In this document: piece after piece, positions 1 to 10,614 of the stretch
Layout: each line of letters begins with the position of its first letter
Numbering within the stretch: position 1 is the stretch's first letter
Assembly: GCA_025175895.1 (NCBI GenBank)
Contig: CM046006.1
Location: 67,476,288-67,540,287, forward strand
Source of the DNA: Wurfbainia villosa
Taxonomy: Eukaryota > Streptophyta > Magnoliopsida > Zingiberales > Zingiberaceae
Reading direction: 5' to 3'
DNA length: 64,000 nucleotides
Notes under the pieces: model-generated
Told to the model about the DNA's origin: nothing
Seen by the model: only the letters and a program-made list of their open reading frames with translations
The model's database searches: none
Made by a program: the position numbers and the translations under genes

Positions 1-1311
1 CTCAAGCCTTGACCTCAAGGCTTGGTTTTCTAATTCCAATTGCCCAATTGATTTTTGATTAAATTCTTGGGCATGGGACTTTCTAAGTATATGCCTAGTC
101 CATTTAGGGTTTAGACCTAGGTGCTCTTGCACCTTTCTAATTGTCTCCCTAGGTAAAATTGATCTTGAGTTATTTGACCTAGGTTTGTCCTTAGGTAAAT
201 TGTTTTTAGGGACATTAGTCTCAAATTTCTCCCTATTATCTAAGTAGACACTCTTAGCTCCTAAGCAAAAATACTTGTTCCTATTAGCATGCTTTTCATA
301 AATTGCAAGTGAATTGAAATCCCTAGCATGCTTTTGCTTATAAATTGAAGAAGGAGCAAAATTAGAAGTTACCCTAGGGTTTGCCTTAGCTCCCCCTACA
401 TATGATGCTCCATTTTGAGTCTTCTTGTCCCCCTTCTTGCATTGACTCCGGAAATGTCCCGGTTGTCGACACTTGAAGCAAATTACTTGTTCTTTGCTCT
501 TTTGCATTGAGGAACCGGCATTCTTGACCTTTGGAGCCGGTGGAGCTTTCCTATTCTTCTTTGGGCACTTGCTTCTATAGTGCCCGATTTCCCTACACTC
601 AAAACATATTATATGCATTTTATTATTAACACATATGTTTGAGTTACCTAGGTTAATGGAGACCGGAATTGGACTTTTGGCTTCTTCATCTTGACCGGAT
701 GTCGAAGCTTCTTCTTGATGTTCCGGTGTGGAAGTTATCTCCTCCCCCTCAATCCTTGAGGTGGACGCTTCTTCCACTTCCTCCACCTCCTTGGAGATTG
801 ATGGTCTCTCAACCTCCAATTCTTCACACTCTCCTCTTGCCCCGGATGTTGACTCATCTTCAACTTCCGAATCCTCGCTTGCTTGTGAGGAGGAGCTTGC
901 TTCTTCGGCCTCTTCCGATTGAACCGATGAGCATTCTACATCTTCTTCTTCTTCTTGGACCAGTTGAGGGTTTTCATGGAGCTTGGCCAAATCGCTCCAT
1001 AGCTCCTTGGCATCCACGTAGTCACCTAGACTACACAAGAGGTCATTAGGAATTAAATCAAAAATGAATTTGATTACCTTCTTGTTTTTCTCGAATTGTT
1101 GGAGTTGCTCCTCACTCCACTTCTTCTTCTTGAGAAACCCTCCCTTTGGTCCCTTAGGATATTCAAATCCTTCCATCAACGCGGACCACTCCTCAAGGTC
1201 TCTCATCATCAAAAAATCTTCAATTCTCGCCTTCCAAGAATTGAAACCTTCTCGTCCATAGAAGGAATAGGGAATTGGGGTGTTGATGTCCCATCCCAAT
1301 GGTTCTTCCAT
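1..1311 (-). CDS. gag: Gag polyprotein of copia-type element A (partial, frame open)
   Basis: Reading leftward from the ATG at 1311-1309, a single frame stays open for 437 codons and leaves the window at base 1, so the C-terminus is missing. Residues about 1-125 resemble the plant retrotransposon gag N-terminal domain (DUF4219/UBN2 type): a WKARIEDFL stretch, a Lys-rich GGFLKKKKW segment and a DAKELWSDLAKLHE motif. An acidic, Ser-rich linker follows. Two CCHC zinc knuckles (C-X2-C-X4-H-X4-C) sit at residues 236-249 (CFECREIGHYRSKC) and 278-291 (CFKCRQPGHFRSQC); knuckles of this kind bind RNA during packaging in this family. The primer-binding site and 5' LTR lie immediately upstream. This is the only gag in the window without stops or frameshifts. 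Whether pol follows cannot be seen. Confidence 0.85.
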   Translation of the reverse strand, partial: MEEPLGWDINTPIPYSFYGREGFNSWKARIEDFLMMRDLEEWSALMEGFEYPKGPKGGFLKKKKWSEEQLQQFEKNKKVIKFIFDLIPNDLLCSLGDYVDAKELWSDLAKLHENPQLVQEEEEDVECSSVQSEEAEEASSSSQASEDSEVEDESTSGARGECEELEVERPSISKEVEEVEEASTSRIEGEEITSTPEHQEEASTSGQDEEAKSPIPVSINLGNSNICVNNKMHIICFECREIGHYRSKCPKKNRKAPPAPKVKNAGSSMQKSKEQVICFKCRQPGHFRSQCKKGDKKTQNGASYVGGAKANPRVTSNFAPSSIYKQKHARDFNSLAIYEKHANRNKYFCLGAKSVYLDNREKFETNVPKNNLPKDKPRSNNSRSILPRETIRKVQEHLGLNPKWTRHILRKSHAQEFNQKSIGQLELENQALRSRLE

Positions 1312-1370
1312 CTTCACCCTCTAGCCTCTTTGTCTTAGCTCCAGGCGGTTAGTCCGTAGAAGAGCCCCAG

Positions 1371-1382
1371 GCTCTGATACCA
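1371..1382 (-). other. Primer-binding site of element A (initiator Met tRNA)
   Basis: On the minus strand this reads TGGTATCAGAGC, complementary to the 3' end of plant initiator methionine tRNA, the usual primer of copia elements. It lies two bases inside the LTR end at 1385, and so fixes the element's orientation and marks the adjoining LTR as the 5' LTR. Confidence 0.9.
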
Positions 1383-1384
1383 CT

Positions 1385-2894
1385 TGTTGGAAATTTGACG
1401 CCGCTAGAGGGGGGTGAATAGCGTTTACTCTTGCGTAGATGGAAAACGTTCGCGTGCTTGTCTACAATTTTCGTTAGCGCAGCGGAAACAAAGATAATAA
1501 AGCAATAATGAAAACACAAACACACAAACGCAAGGATATAACGTGGTTCGGAACCGAACCGGTTCCTACTCCACGGATTGAGCTCTAAAGAGCTCTAGCG
1601 ATGTCAATGCAATCACTAACCACAAATACTCCTTCTCGACAACAAGTTGGAGGTGGAGAAACCTCTTACAAGATATTCTTACAACAATAAGAAATAGATA
1701 CAAGCAATTACAACAATGAAATATAATGCAAGTAAAGAAAACTACTTTACAAGAGCACTTTGGTTGCTTGATCTTTGGTTGCCTTAGACTAGCCTTGAAG
1801 GACTGGAAGAGCACCAACAATTCCCCTTCAAATCGCCCAAGAAAACCCTTAAGAACTGATGATAAAAACCCTCCCGTCGAGCTCCTTTTATCCTTGCGCG
1901 CAACCTGGATTTCCGTCCATCAGTCGACTGTCATAAGTCACCAGTCGACTGATGCCACTGTTGTCGTGAGACAACGGCTCGATCCACGCTGGAAAAACTC
2001 CAACGGATCTCTTGGCGATCAGCTGCCGCCAACATTATCGATTATTTATCGGCGCCGTGGCGACTAGCATCGGCTCACGGAGCATTTTGTGCTCTACGTT
2101 GGGTGGCGATCATGACCACGGCCGATCGCGCCATCGACACGGCCGATCGCTCCAATGAGCAAATAATCGCCGATTTCGGCTTTAAACTGGCAGTCGAACT
2201 CAAGTCGACTCACGGCAGTCGAACCGGCCATAATGTCAGTCGACTGCCAACCTCAAAAATGAGGTTTTAACCCAAGTATGGTGCCCCCATACTTGCTAGA
2301 CAACCCTTAGCCTAGACCTAAGCCTTCTAGCCACCTCCATCAGCCTCACGCCTCTCGGATCCCTCCAAGTCATCCATGACTTGTTCATCCATCGCGCTAG
2401 CCTCTAGGTGCTTCCGTCGGCTATGTCATGCTAACGGTGTCTACACCGCCAAGACACATTGGACTTACGCCGCCAAGACTCCGTTTGGACTTTACGCCGC
2501 CAACTATTGGACTTATGCTGCCAAGACTCCCGCTTGGACTTTACGCAGTCAATATCAAACCCCTTGGACTTCTCATGCCAAGACTCAAGCTTGGACTTTC
2601 CCTTGCCAACCCATGTTGGACTTTTACATTGCCAAGACCCATGCTTGGACTTTTCCCTTGCCAACCCATGTTGAACTTCTCAAATGCCAAGATCATGCTT
2701 GGACTTTCCCTTGCCAACCCATGTTGGACTTTTACATTGCCAAGACCCATGCTTGGACTTTTCATGTCAAGTACTCAAGACTTGGACTTTCCCATGACAA
2801 TTACATTGTCATATGTTTTTGTCGAAACATCAAAACATCACTCGAGTCAAACTCGAGTCCTAGTCAATCGTGACCTGGGCCGATTGCACCAACA
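1385..2894 (-). mobile_element. 5' LTR of element A
   Basis: The segment is bounded by TGTTGG at the left and CCAACA at the right, the TG...CA inverted ends of an LTR, and the primer-binding site adjoins its left edge. Its length is 1510 bp. The left part (R/U5 side on the minus strand) holds the CTAGAGGGGGGTGAATAGCG sequence shared by nearly all LTRs in this window. The middle has several CAGTCGACTG palindromes (about 1920-2245). The right part is an array of short CCAAG/CTTGGACTTT repeats. The matching 3' LTR lies outside the window, so no target duplication can be tested; the flanking five bases are AGGGT. Confidence 0.82.
2440..2800. repeat. Array of short inverted repeats CCAAG...CTTGGACTTT inside LTR A
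   Basis: About a dozen degenerate units of roughly 25-45 bp carry GCCAAG, a short spacer, then CTTGGACTTT or TTGGACTTT. The two halves are inverted copies (CCAAG/CTTGG), so each unit can form a small hairpin. The open frames across this stretch are repeats read in several frames and on both strands, not genes. Equivalent arrays occur in the LTRs at 10780-11060, 13240-13580, 27600-27960, 39650-39960, 47690-48230 and 53060-53420. Confidence 0.75.
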
Positions 2895-3610
2895 AGGGTG
2901 ACCATGCTTGGCAGGTGAAGTCCCGGCAAATCAGGGTGACCATGCTTGGTAGGTAAAGTCCCGATTGGACAAGACAACCTTACTTGGCAAGAGAAGTCCT
3001 AGTAGGTCAAGGTTGACTGGATGTTAGGAAAGAGAGGTTTCGACTAATCAAGAGTGATCATATGTCAAATGAGAAAAGTCCTGATAGGTTGAGGTCAATC
3101 GGATACCGGGTGAAGTAGGATTTACCTAGGAAATAGGGTTGACTAAGGCATCAGTCAACTGAAACATCATAGGGTGCTCGAGAACATGGGTCAAGTCGCA
3201 TACTCGGGGATGAGTACTCGGGCAGTTGACTGGGCTGGTGCTCGGGTGTTGAGGAACAGAGGAAGAGGTGCTCGAGCGACAGTCACTCAGGATGTGCTGG
3301 GAAGTCCCGAGCAGGGCTTGGGAGGCCTATCCTGAGCGGTGGTCGAGAAGTCTTGAATGGGGCTTAAAAGTCCCAAGCGATGCTCGACGCTCATGCTCGG
3401 GGCGAGAAGCATATCTTGGGCGACTGTGGTACTCAGGAAAATGAGAAATGGAGTTTTTGGGATAGCTCTGATGAAGTAGTCGATTGCTGTGGGGAAGAGT
3501 CAGGGATTCGAGTGCTCGGGCAACCGCGAAGCTCGAGATGGGAAAACTGGTGCTCAAAAAAGTTATGACGTAGCAGTCGATTGTTGTTCTGAAGCAGTCG
3601 ACTAGATACA
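2895..3610 (+). mobile_element. LTR-like fragment, opposite orientation
   Basis: The stretch begins directly at the end of LTR A. It contains the complementary form of the short repeats (CTTGGCAGGTGAAGTCCCGG and variants) followed by CAGTCGACTG-type and GTGCTCGGG-type repeats. This is the order expected from the 5' half of a plus-strand LTR of a related family. No TG...CA end, primer-binding site or gag is visible, so this is a truncated remnant. The family assignment is inferred from repeat content only. Confidence 0.5.
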
Positions 3611-4911
3611 ATATCAGGTGAAGAAAAACCTTCAGAATTAACTGGCTACATACAGAATCATATATAACCTAAGTCGAAAATTATTGGATTGGATTTCCCA
3701 ATTTGGTGGATTTACATGTTATTATCTAACACGTCCAATTGTGTCATATTGGTTTGAACCCGATTAAGTAATCTAATTGATAATTTATGAGTTTCGATTC
3801 ATTGGATGTGAGTTTAATATGCAGAACTTTTTAATCCTGATCCATTATTAATGATGGGTTGATAAGGGATCCAACCCAATTTATATATAGGGCATGATAC
3901 TCATAGGGTTGGATACTCTAATAGACTCCTTGCTTCTTATTGGTGTGAAGAGATTCGACGTCGTCAATCCAACACCCTACAAAAGATCCATCGCTTGTTT
4001 TGTTGCAAGTTTTTTGAATTTCGTAGAAGATGGTAAGATGATGGATGTTCCGCTGCATTCAAGTTCTTTTACATTTATGCCATTGTTTTACATTTTATTA
4101 TTCCCCATAAATCTCTTTAAAAATAGATGTGTCAACATGAATCGTTTTGTATCAATTTGATTTCTTATATACATGTCATAGATTCATGATTTCCATCATG
4201 GTGAGGTTAAATAGGTGGGAGAAGAGGAAGAACTCACTATCACCATCAAGAATATCAAGAACCTCAACAGCTCAATGGCAACACATTCGTCAACATTCAA
4301 GTGATTGTCATGCATGCAAATGAAATAAACTTAAGAAGTTTTATCGACCATTCGAGATTATATCAAGGATTAGAGTTAGTATTCCTCTAAATAGAATGAC
4401 AAATTAAGGACATTATAACTGTTTAGGTTGTCCACACGAATATTTTCTTATTTACTCTGATAATCGATGAAACATATTTCATCTATAAATTATTTAATAC
4501 TTCGTTAGAAATCTATGAGATAGGACTGACCATCTCTAGTATCAATCATCTCCAGTATCAATTAGGTTGAAGACTTGGATACCTGATACTAATTAAAAAA
4601 ATTCAACTAGAGAGAATATGAAAAGTATTAAAATTATCACTGAATCGTAGAGAGTACCTTGGAATTATTTAGATAGTTCTAACGGTCAAAAAGGGGAAAA
4701 ATTGAACACGATAAAGATTTTTTAAATATGTGGCTAAGAATATTTATCTAAAATATTATATTAAAAATATGACAGAAAATCAAGGGAACATCTTTTTTAT
4801 TCATATAGTCAAAGGTTACTCCTCTTTTAAAATTTATCAAAACGTCTCATTTTTATTTTGATTCTTATTTCTTTGCACTCCACTTTGAAATTACTTTTTA
4901 AAAAACAACAC
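3611..4911. other. No gene seen; AT-rich, possibly old retroelement sequence
   Basis: No long or conserved reading frame is present. The block is AT-rich, with a TATA-like TTTATATATAGGG at about 3880 and an 88-codon plus-strand frame (3894-4160) that matches nothing I recognise. It may be an old LTR, but no ends, primer-binding site or coding remnant confirm that. Confidence 0.3.
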
Positions 4912-5526
4912 TGTTGGATTGTATGACCATTAGAGGGGATGAATAGTATTGTCGTTCATTCAATAGAATTCGATTGCGTTGTTTGTCTATAATTATCGTT
5001 AACGCAGCGGAATATAAATAACAAATAACACGATAACAACAATATAAGTACACAAACACAAACACAAACACTACGATATAACTTAGTTCGGAATCTTAGG
5101 ATTCCTATTCCACGGAGTGAGCTCAAATGAGCTATAGTGATGCAAACACCACCACTAATCAATACACTCCTTCTTGGAATGATTTGGAGGTGGAGAAACC
5201 TCGTACAAATGATTACAAAAGTAATACAATGAAATACAAGTAAACTAAGCAATATACAAATACAAGTAAAGAAAATTTTACACTAAGATATTTGGATTGC
5301 TTGCTTGTTGATTGCTTTAGTTTGCTCTTGAAGGTCTGAAATGCAGCAACAATTCCCCTCCAAATCGCCTCAAGAACCATGGACAAAAACCTCCCCTTCG
5401 ACTCCTTAAAAAGTTGCAACTCGAGATGATTTCCACCTAGCAGTCGACTGATCATACCCATCAGTCGACTGCTCCTGTAGTTGTCTCACAACGACTTAAT
5501 CCACACTAGCATTCAAGCCATCAAAA
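4912..5526 (-). mobile_element. Truncated LTR (minus orientation)
   Basis: It starts with TGTTGGATTG and the shared AGAGGGGATGAATAG motif, continues with the usual GCAGCGGAA..., GTTCGGAA... and GGAGGTGGAGAAACCTC blocks, and reaches the first CAGTCGACTG palindromes at about 5440-5475. It is then cut off by the CACTA element end at 5527. About 615 bp of an expected 1.5 kb remains. No primer-binding site adjoins the left end, so it was a 3' or solo LTR. Confidence 0.7.
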
Positions 5527-5539
5527 CACTACAAAAAAT

Positions 5540-6160
5540 ATATCAAATTGGCGACGAAATTTGGCAACGAAAAAAATTTGTTGCAAATCTGCAACAAAAT
5601 TTGCGACGAATTTTAAATTTCATCGCAAATTAGTAACGAAATTTCCAACAAAAATTTTTTTATTGCAAAATTATTTAAATTTCCATCATTAAATTTTCAT
5701 TGTAAAATTCGTTGTAAATTAGCGACGAAAATGATTTTTCGTCGGCAATTTGCGACAAAATAACATTTTCATTGCAAATTTTTGCAACGAATTTTGAAAT
5801 CGTCGAAAATTTTGCAATGAATTTTGAAATCGTTGCAAATTCTGCAACGAATTTGAATTCGTTGCAAATTTTGCAACGAATTCAAAATTCGTTGCAAAGA
5901 TTTGCAATGAATTCAAAATTCGTTGCAAAGATTTGCAATGAATTTTGAATTCGTTGCAAATTCTATAACGCAACGATTTCATAAATTCGTTGCAAATTAA
6001 CAACGAATCTAAAATTTCATTGCAAAATTGACGACGAAAAATAAATTCGTTGCCAATTTGGCGACGAATAAATAAATTTCATCGTCAATTTTTTGACAAA
6101 TCTTGTATTCGTCACCAAATTGGTGACGAATTTAAGAACGAAATAGGATTCGTCGTCAAT
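5540..6160. repeat. CACTA subterminal repeats (TTGCAACGAATT type)
   Basis: More than twenty degenerate copies of a roughly 10-12 bp motif related to TTGC(A/G)ACGAATT and its complement AATTCGTTGCAA lie in both orientations, spaced about 20-35 bp apart. Arrays of short inverted motifs directly inside the terminal repeat are characteristic of CACTA elements, where the element-encoded DNA-binding protein attaches. Open frames in this stretch (for example on the minus strand at 5719-6003) are repeat artefacts. Confidence 0.75.
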
Positions 6161-6239
6161 TTCTCCCTAATTATTCCTCCCCTTCCTTTCCCCAATCGAA
6201 TCTCACGCGACTCCCGGCCGATCACGATCCAAGGTACTC

Positions 6240-6720
6240 TTCCTCCCCGCTTCTTCTTCTTCTGTCGTCGTCATCGCCGGAGCAGCGACGGTGGTGCCGC
6301 GAGCTCGCGCGGCTGCTGCCGCGAGGGCACGTGGCAGCTGCCACAGGCCGCGTGCCCTCGCGAGCTCGCGGCAGCTGCCACGAGCCTTGCGGTGGATGCC
6401 GCAGGCCTCGCGATGGCTGCCGTGAGCAGCCGCACCTGGCAATTGCTGCCGCCAGGGCATGCCACGTGGCCTCACAGCAGCTGCCGTGAGTGGCCGCACC
6501 TCGCAGCTACTGTCGCATGGCAATTGTCGCACCGCGTGCCCTCGCGATAGTTGTCGCATGGCCTCGTACATGAATTTTTGCTGCCGCGAGGTTAGGGTGG
6601 TCATTGCCGCACTTTAGAGGCAGCTGCCACGAGGTCGGGGTGGCCGCTGCCGCACTTTGCGAGTAGCTGCTACACTTTGCGAGCAACTGCCACGTAATTT
6701 GACATGGGGGCATGGTTTGG
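6240..6720. repeat. GC-rich GCAGCTGCC/CGCGAG repeat segment within the CACTA element
   Basis: About 480 bp of high GC built from short variations of GGCAGCTGCCGCGAG and GCCGCACCTGGCA in both orientations. Several mutually contradictory open frames cross it on both strands, as expected from low-complexity GC-rich DNA. It sits between the subterminal repeats and the transposase gene, so it may act as 5' leader or promoter of the transposase unit; that role is inference. Confidence 0.5.
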
Positions 6721-7205
6721 GTGGTTAATCGTCATCCCAACTGGTCATTTATCGTCGTAACAATAGAGTTAAAATGTTATTCAAATTATATAAATCATGA
6801 GTATAATGTGTAATTTAAATAAAAAATTAATATTTTATTTTTTATAGGTTTGTCGTACTTCGTCATTAAGGTGTTCGGTGTGTTCGTGAAGTCTTCAGCT
6901 AGTTGTGAGCTCATCCGTTATTTCCATCAGGATAGGTACGTATAAATATTGTATATTTATAAAATTATAGGATTATTATTTTATATTAATTATAATTAAT
7001 GTTTGATTTTAAGTAATTTTATTACTGTAAATATATAATATTTGTTCAAAATGATATTATAATTTGCAATTAAATATCACACAAAATCATATTTAATACT
7101 AGAAGAATTTATTTTGAGTATAAATTTATTGTTAGATTGATATATATGGATGAAATTTGAAAAAAATTAAAATTAATCCTTGATATAATTTTGAAAATAG
7201 GATAA

Positions 7206-8078
7206 ATGGAGAGAGAACGAAGTTGGATGTATAAAAAGAATTTATCAGAATGTCGTGGTTTAACCGATGAATTTATTATTGGGTTGGAACAATTTTTGAC
7301 ATTTGCTAATAGCAATGTTGAGTTTATGGATGAGAATAAATTAAAGTGTCCATGCAAAAAATATCATAATGGTAAATTTTTTCAGTGTGATAAAGTTCGA
7401 GAACATCTTTGTAGATTTGATTTTAGGCCAAATTATTATAATTGGACTTGTCATGGTGAACCGTTTATATCTGATGAAGAGGTTGGACGAAACATACAAA
7501 GGACAGTTAGTAGAGAGCAAATATATTACGATCAATTCAATCCATACCAGAGGATGATAGTTGATGTAGTTGGACATAATTTGAATAACGAACCAAACGC
7601 TGCAAGTTCTAGTTATCTTCAAATATTTGAACACATGTATACTAGTTATTCAACGTCGTTGGAGGAGGTAGAAGTAACTGGTGTTCATGAAAATGTATAC
7701 AATGAGTCATATCTCAAATTTCAAGAAGTGTTAAAAGCTGCAGATGAATCTGTGTGGTCTAGTTGTGATAGTCACACTAAATTATCTCTCACCGCAAGAT
7801 TATTGAATGTTAAAGCTGAGCATAATATGTCCGAAGATTGTTTTAATGATTTTGTTCAAATTATTGGAGAAGTATTGTCGCGTGATCACATAATGCCAAA
7901 CAATTTTTACATATGAAAAAACTTGTGAAAGATTTAGGTCTTCTGGTGCACAGAATTGATATTTGCAGAGATGGTTGTATGTTATATTGAGGAGATAATG
8001 CAGATTTAGAGACTTGTAAATTTTGTAGTCAATGTAGGTACAAGAGTACCACGAGATTAAATCGTAATAAGTAATTAA
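7206..8078 (+). pseudogene. TNP2-type CACTA transposase, N-terminal part, broken
   Basis: The open frame 7206-7916 (236 aa) starts MERERSWMYKKNLSECRGL and carries the plant transposase-associated domain (residues about 4-80): CPCKKYHNGKF, then PNYYNWTCHGE near residue 77. Further on, residues about 180-235 match the linker preceding the transposase_21/TNP2 domain (KLSLTARLLNVKAEHNMSE). The frame ends at 7914, but similarity resumes at once in another frame at 7912 (MKKLVKDLGL, then CRDGCMLY, an in-frame TGA near 7987, and CKFCSQCRYK), as in TNP2 proteins. One frameshift and one nonsense codon are therefore present, and the catalytic part is missing. In the family, TNP2 acts with a second protein to cut element ends. 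Confidence 0.82.
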
Positions 8079-8099
8079 AATCATTCAGACAAATGTTCT

Positions 8100-8800
8100 A
8101 TTTGCCTTTACTCCAAATCGTAATAAGCGAAACATGTCAACCTTAGGAATAAGGAGAAATTTGGGACTAATGTCCTTAAAAATATTCTACCTAAGGCAAG
8201 TATTAGAAAAATTGAAGATCATCTAGGCTTTACTCCAAAGAAATCTAGACATATGCTTAGGAAGGGCAAAAATGACCAAAGAAACAATGGGCCCACCTAA
8301 ACTGAAAAATTAGAAGTTGAAAATCAAGCCTTTAGGTCAAGACTTGAGAATTTGGAGAAGACTCTTAGGATTATGCAAAATCAAATGCAAGGGTCAAATG
8401 ATCAAAAATCTAGGTCAAGGAGTCAAAACCTAGGGTTTATAAAGCAAGGTCCAACCAAGGGCAAGCTTAAGCCCAAAAAGACTTATCACAATGTTCCATT
8501 TGATTATGGAACTCAAGTTAGGTCTAGGAAAACCAAGGTCAATAGGAAAGTAATCCCTAAGGTTGACCAAGATAGATGCCTAGTGGCTAGAGTTTCAAGG
8601 AAATCTAGGGAAGCCTCTAAGAAGGTTACAAGGAGAGTTACCCCTAGAGCTAACCTAGGCAAGACCAAATAACCAAGATTTCTAAGCCTAGGAGGGTCAT
8701 TCGGAGGATATCTAGGGAAGTTATCCCTAGCGAATACCTAGTAAACCCAAGGAGCTCCAATAGGTATTGGGTTCCTAGGACCGTGATCGATTCACGCTAA
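8100..8800 (+). pseudogene. gag: Gag C-terminal fragment of element B
   Basis: The translation is related to the gag C-terminus of elements A, P and M: an NKEKFGTNVLKN...LPK segment like A's NREKFETNVPKNNLPK, a KKSRHMLRK basic motif, a coiled stretch (8352 on, MEKTLRIMQNQMQ), the conserved TYHNVPFDYGTQVRSR segment, then a Lys/Arg-rich tail ending around NRYWVPR near 8760-8780. At least two stop codons interrupt it (a TAG near 8310 and the TAA near 8670). The N-terminus and zinc knuckles are missing, so the element is 5'-truncated where it abuts the CACTA remnant. Confidence 0.7.
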
Positions 8801-10600
8801 ATGGATTTAGGTGTACCAACTTTTGAATGGATAGGTAACTAACCTAACCATGGTAAAGGTGGTACTTTAGGTCATTTCCAAGGTAATGGGGTACTTTGGA
8901 AATAAGGATGATTATGATCCTAAACGTTTTTAGGATGTGTCAATTTATTTTGAAGATTATGAAAAATCAATCAAATTGGCACAAACTAGTGTTAGAGGTC
9001 ATAGTGTACCATTTTGGGTTTTTGGCACACTTGGGAGATAAATGGTAATAAGGCAAAATTGAATTTAATTTTAGAAATGACAATTTGAGCTTAACACTTA
9101 GGTATTTAATACCTTAGTATTTTACACTTGTTATGCCTTGTTTGTCTTACCATGTCATGACATCATGTTTATTTTAATCATTTAATATGTCATGATATTA
9201 CTTAGGTTTAAGGTTAAATGTCATGTATACTTAGATTTCATTTTATGCCATGATATCATGATCATGAGAATATATTTATTTATATCATCATTAATGTCAT
9301 AATTATTCATGCATTAATAAAAATTGAGTTAAGAACAAATTGGCATGACTTGAAGTCCCATGTATAAGGGAATCAAATAGTGTTGCCTTAGAAAAATACA
9401 TGAAACCCTAGATTAGGATGAACAAAACTCACATCTCACATCAAATTGACTTGTATGTGTTTTCATACACTTTAGACATATGTGAGATGTTAAGAAATGA
9501 GTTAAGTTCAAGGTGCATAGTTTTTGCATCTAGATGAACTCAAACTCATCTAAAATCATGGATAGATCATTGGGAAAGCTTATGTTCAAGTCATGTATAT
9601 TGAGCCCAAAGAACATGATCCAATATAAGATTTTAAAAATATTTTAAAATCATTTTGAAAAATTTTGATGAAGTTTATCTTTTGATAGCAATCACCATTG
9701 ATGATGTTGATAAAATGAGCTCAAACATTGAAGTTTTTATTCATTTTTGAACTTTGTATCAATTTTACTATTTTATGGGTAAATTATTTTTCACATATTT
9801 TTCATCCATTTTATTTGTCATAAGTATTATACATATAAAGTTTCAAGATTTTTCAAATTACGTATAATTATTTATAAATTTTTAAAGTTCGCTTCTGATA
9901 ATTGAAATTCGAAAACTTCAGTTATCAGTCGACTGATGTATAGGGCAATCGACTGATTACTGTCAAAGTCGACTACCAATGCTGATTTCGGGCAAACAAA
10001 GATGTTTAGCCTATGTTTTAGCTATGTTAGGGTTTCCTAACTACTCTTAACCCTAGGATATTCTTTAAAAAACATTAGAAATGGTGAAAATCCATTGGAT
10101 ATGGATTAGGAGAGTTGTTAGGGTGTGTATCAATTTTAAGGTACATGAAAGTTCAATGTTGAACTTTTAACCTTATTTTTGATGGTTTAGTATTCTTATT
10201 CGCTTAGGGACTTCCCAATGACATTGTTGGTGCAATGATCAAGAGAGAGCAAGCCTTTAGGGGGAGGTATTCATCATTGGATGATGGATGTGTTCTTTCT
10301 CATGAGGGGAGAAATGAGAATGTGAGATGCCCAATTTGGAAATTGGAAAAGTTTATAGGAAGCCTCTCTTAAGTGATATGAGACTTATCACTGGGAAGAG
10401 TGAAGGCATCCTAGATGTTTTTGGACCAAGGGGGAGATTGTAAGATCTCATTGGGATATGAGATATTGACCTCCTTGGGGAGAACCTTTTTTATGTATGT
10501 CAAAAAGGGGAAGAATGTTAAAATTACCAATTTGGGACAATTGATAAGGATATTTGAGTTAGGTGACCTAACTCAAAGGTGTTTGGTTTTTATCAAACAT
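8801..10600 (+). other. 3' non-coding internal region of element B
   Basis: About 1.8 kb between the gag end and the polypurine tract carries no protease, integrase, RT or RNase H similarity and no long frame. It is AT-rich and shows repeated CATGATATCATG-type palindromes (9245-9270). It is similar in content and order to the matching regions of elements P (44064-45908), M (48388-50247, inverted) and, more distantly, N (60805-62064). It also has isolated CAGTCGACTG-like sites at about 9925-9970. Confidence 0.65.
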
Positions 10601-10601
10601 C

Positions 10602-10614
10602 AAAAAGGGGAAGA
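10602..10614 (+). other. Polypurine tract of element B
   Basis: The purine run AAAAAGGGGAAGA directly precedes ATTATTGGTGCAATCGACC, a mutated copy of the LTR start TGTTGGTGCAATCG. In LTR elements this tract primes plus-strand DNA synthesis. Its position shows that the original LTR edge is near 10615, about 100 bp before the better-preserved LTR start at 10717. Confidence 0.65.

Larger units (their letters stand above)
5527..8085 (+). mobile_element. CACTA (En/Spm-type) DNA transposon, 5' portion
   Basis: The left end CACTACAAAAAAT at 5527 matches the terminal inverted repeat typical of CACTA transposons. Behind it lie about 600 bp of short subterminal repeats, a GC-rich segment, and a gene starting at 7206 with a transposase-associated domain. 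The right terminus is absent: transposase similarity stops near 8080, where a copia-type gag fragment begins. The element is therefore truncated and cannot move by itself. It sits inside the LTR that ends at 5526. Confidence 0.8.

Noticed and set aside
2376..2901. Long overlapping frames with repeats such as LPRPMLGLFPCQPML
   Set aside because: They are translations of the CCAAG/CTTGGACTTT array in several frames and on both strands inside an LTR; the same artefact recurs in each related LTR.
6050..6604. 166-codon and 133-codon frames on opposite strands
   Set aside because: They lie in a GC-rich low-complexity part of the CACTA element, overlap each other antisense, and have no recognisable domain.
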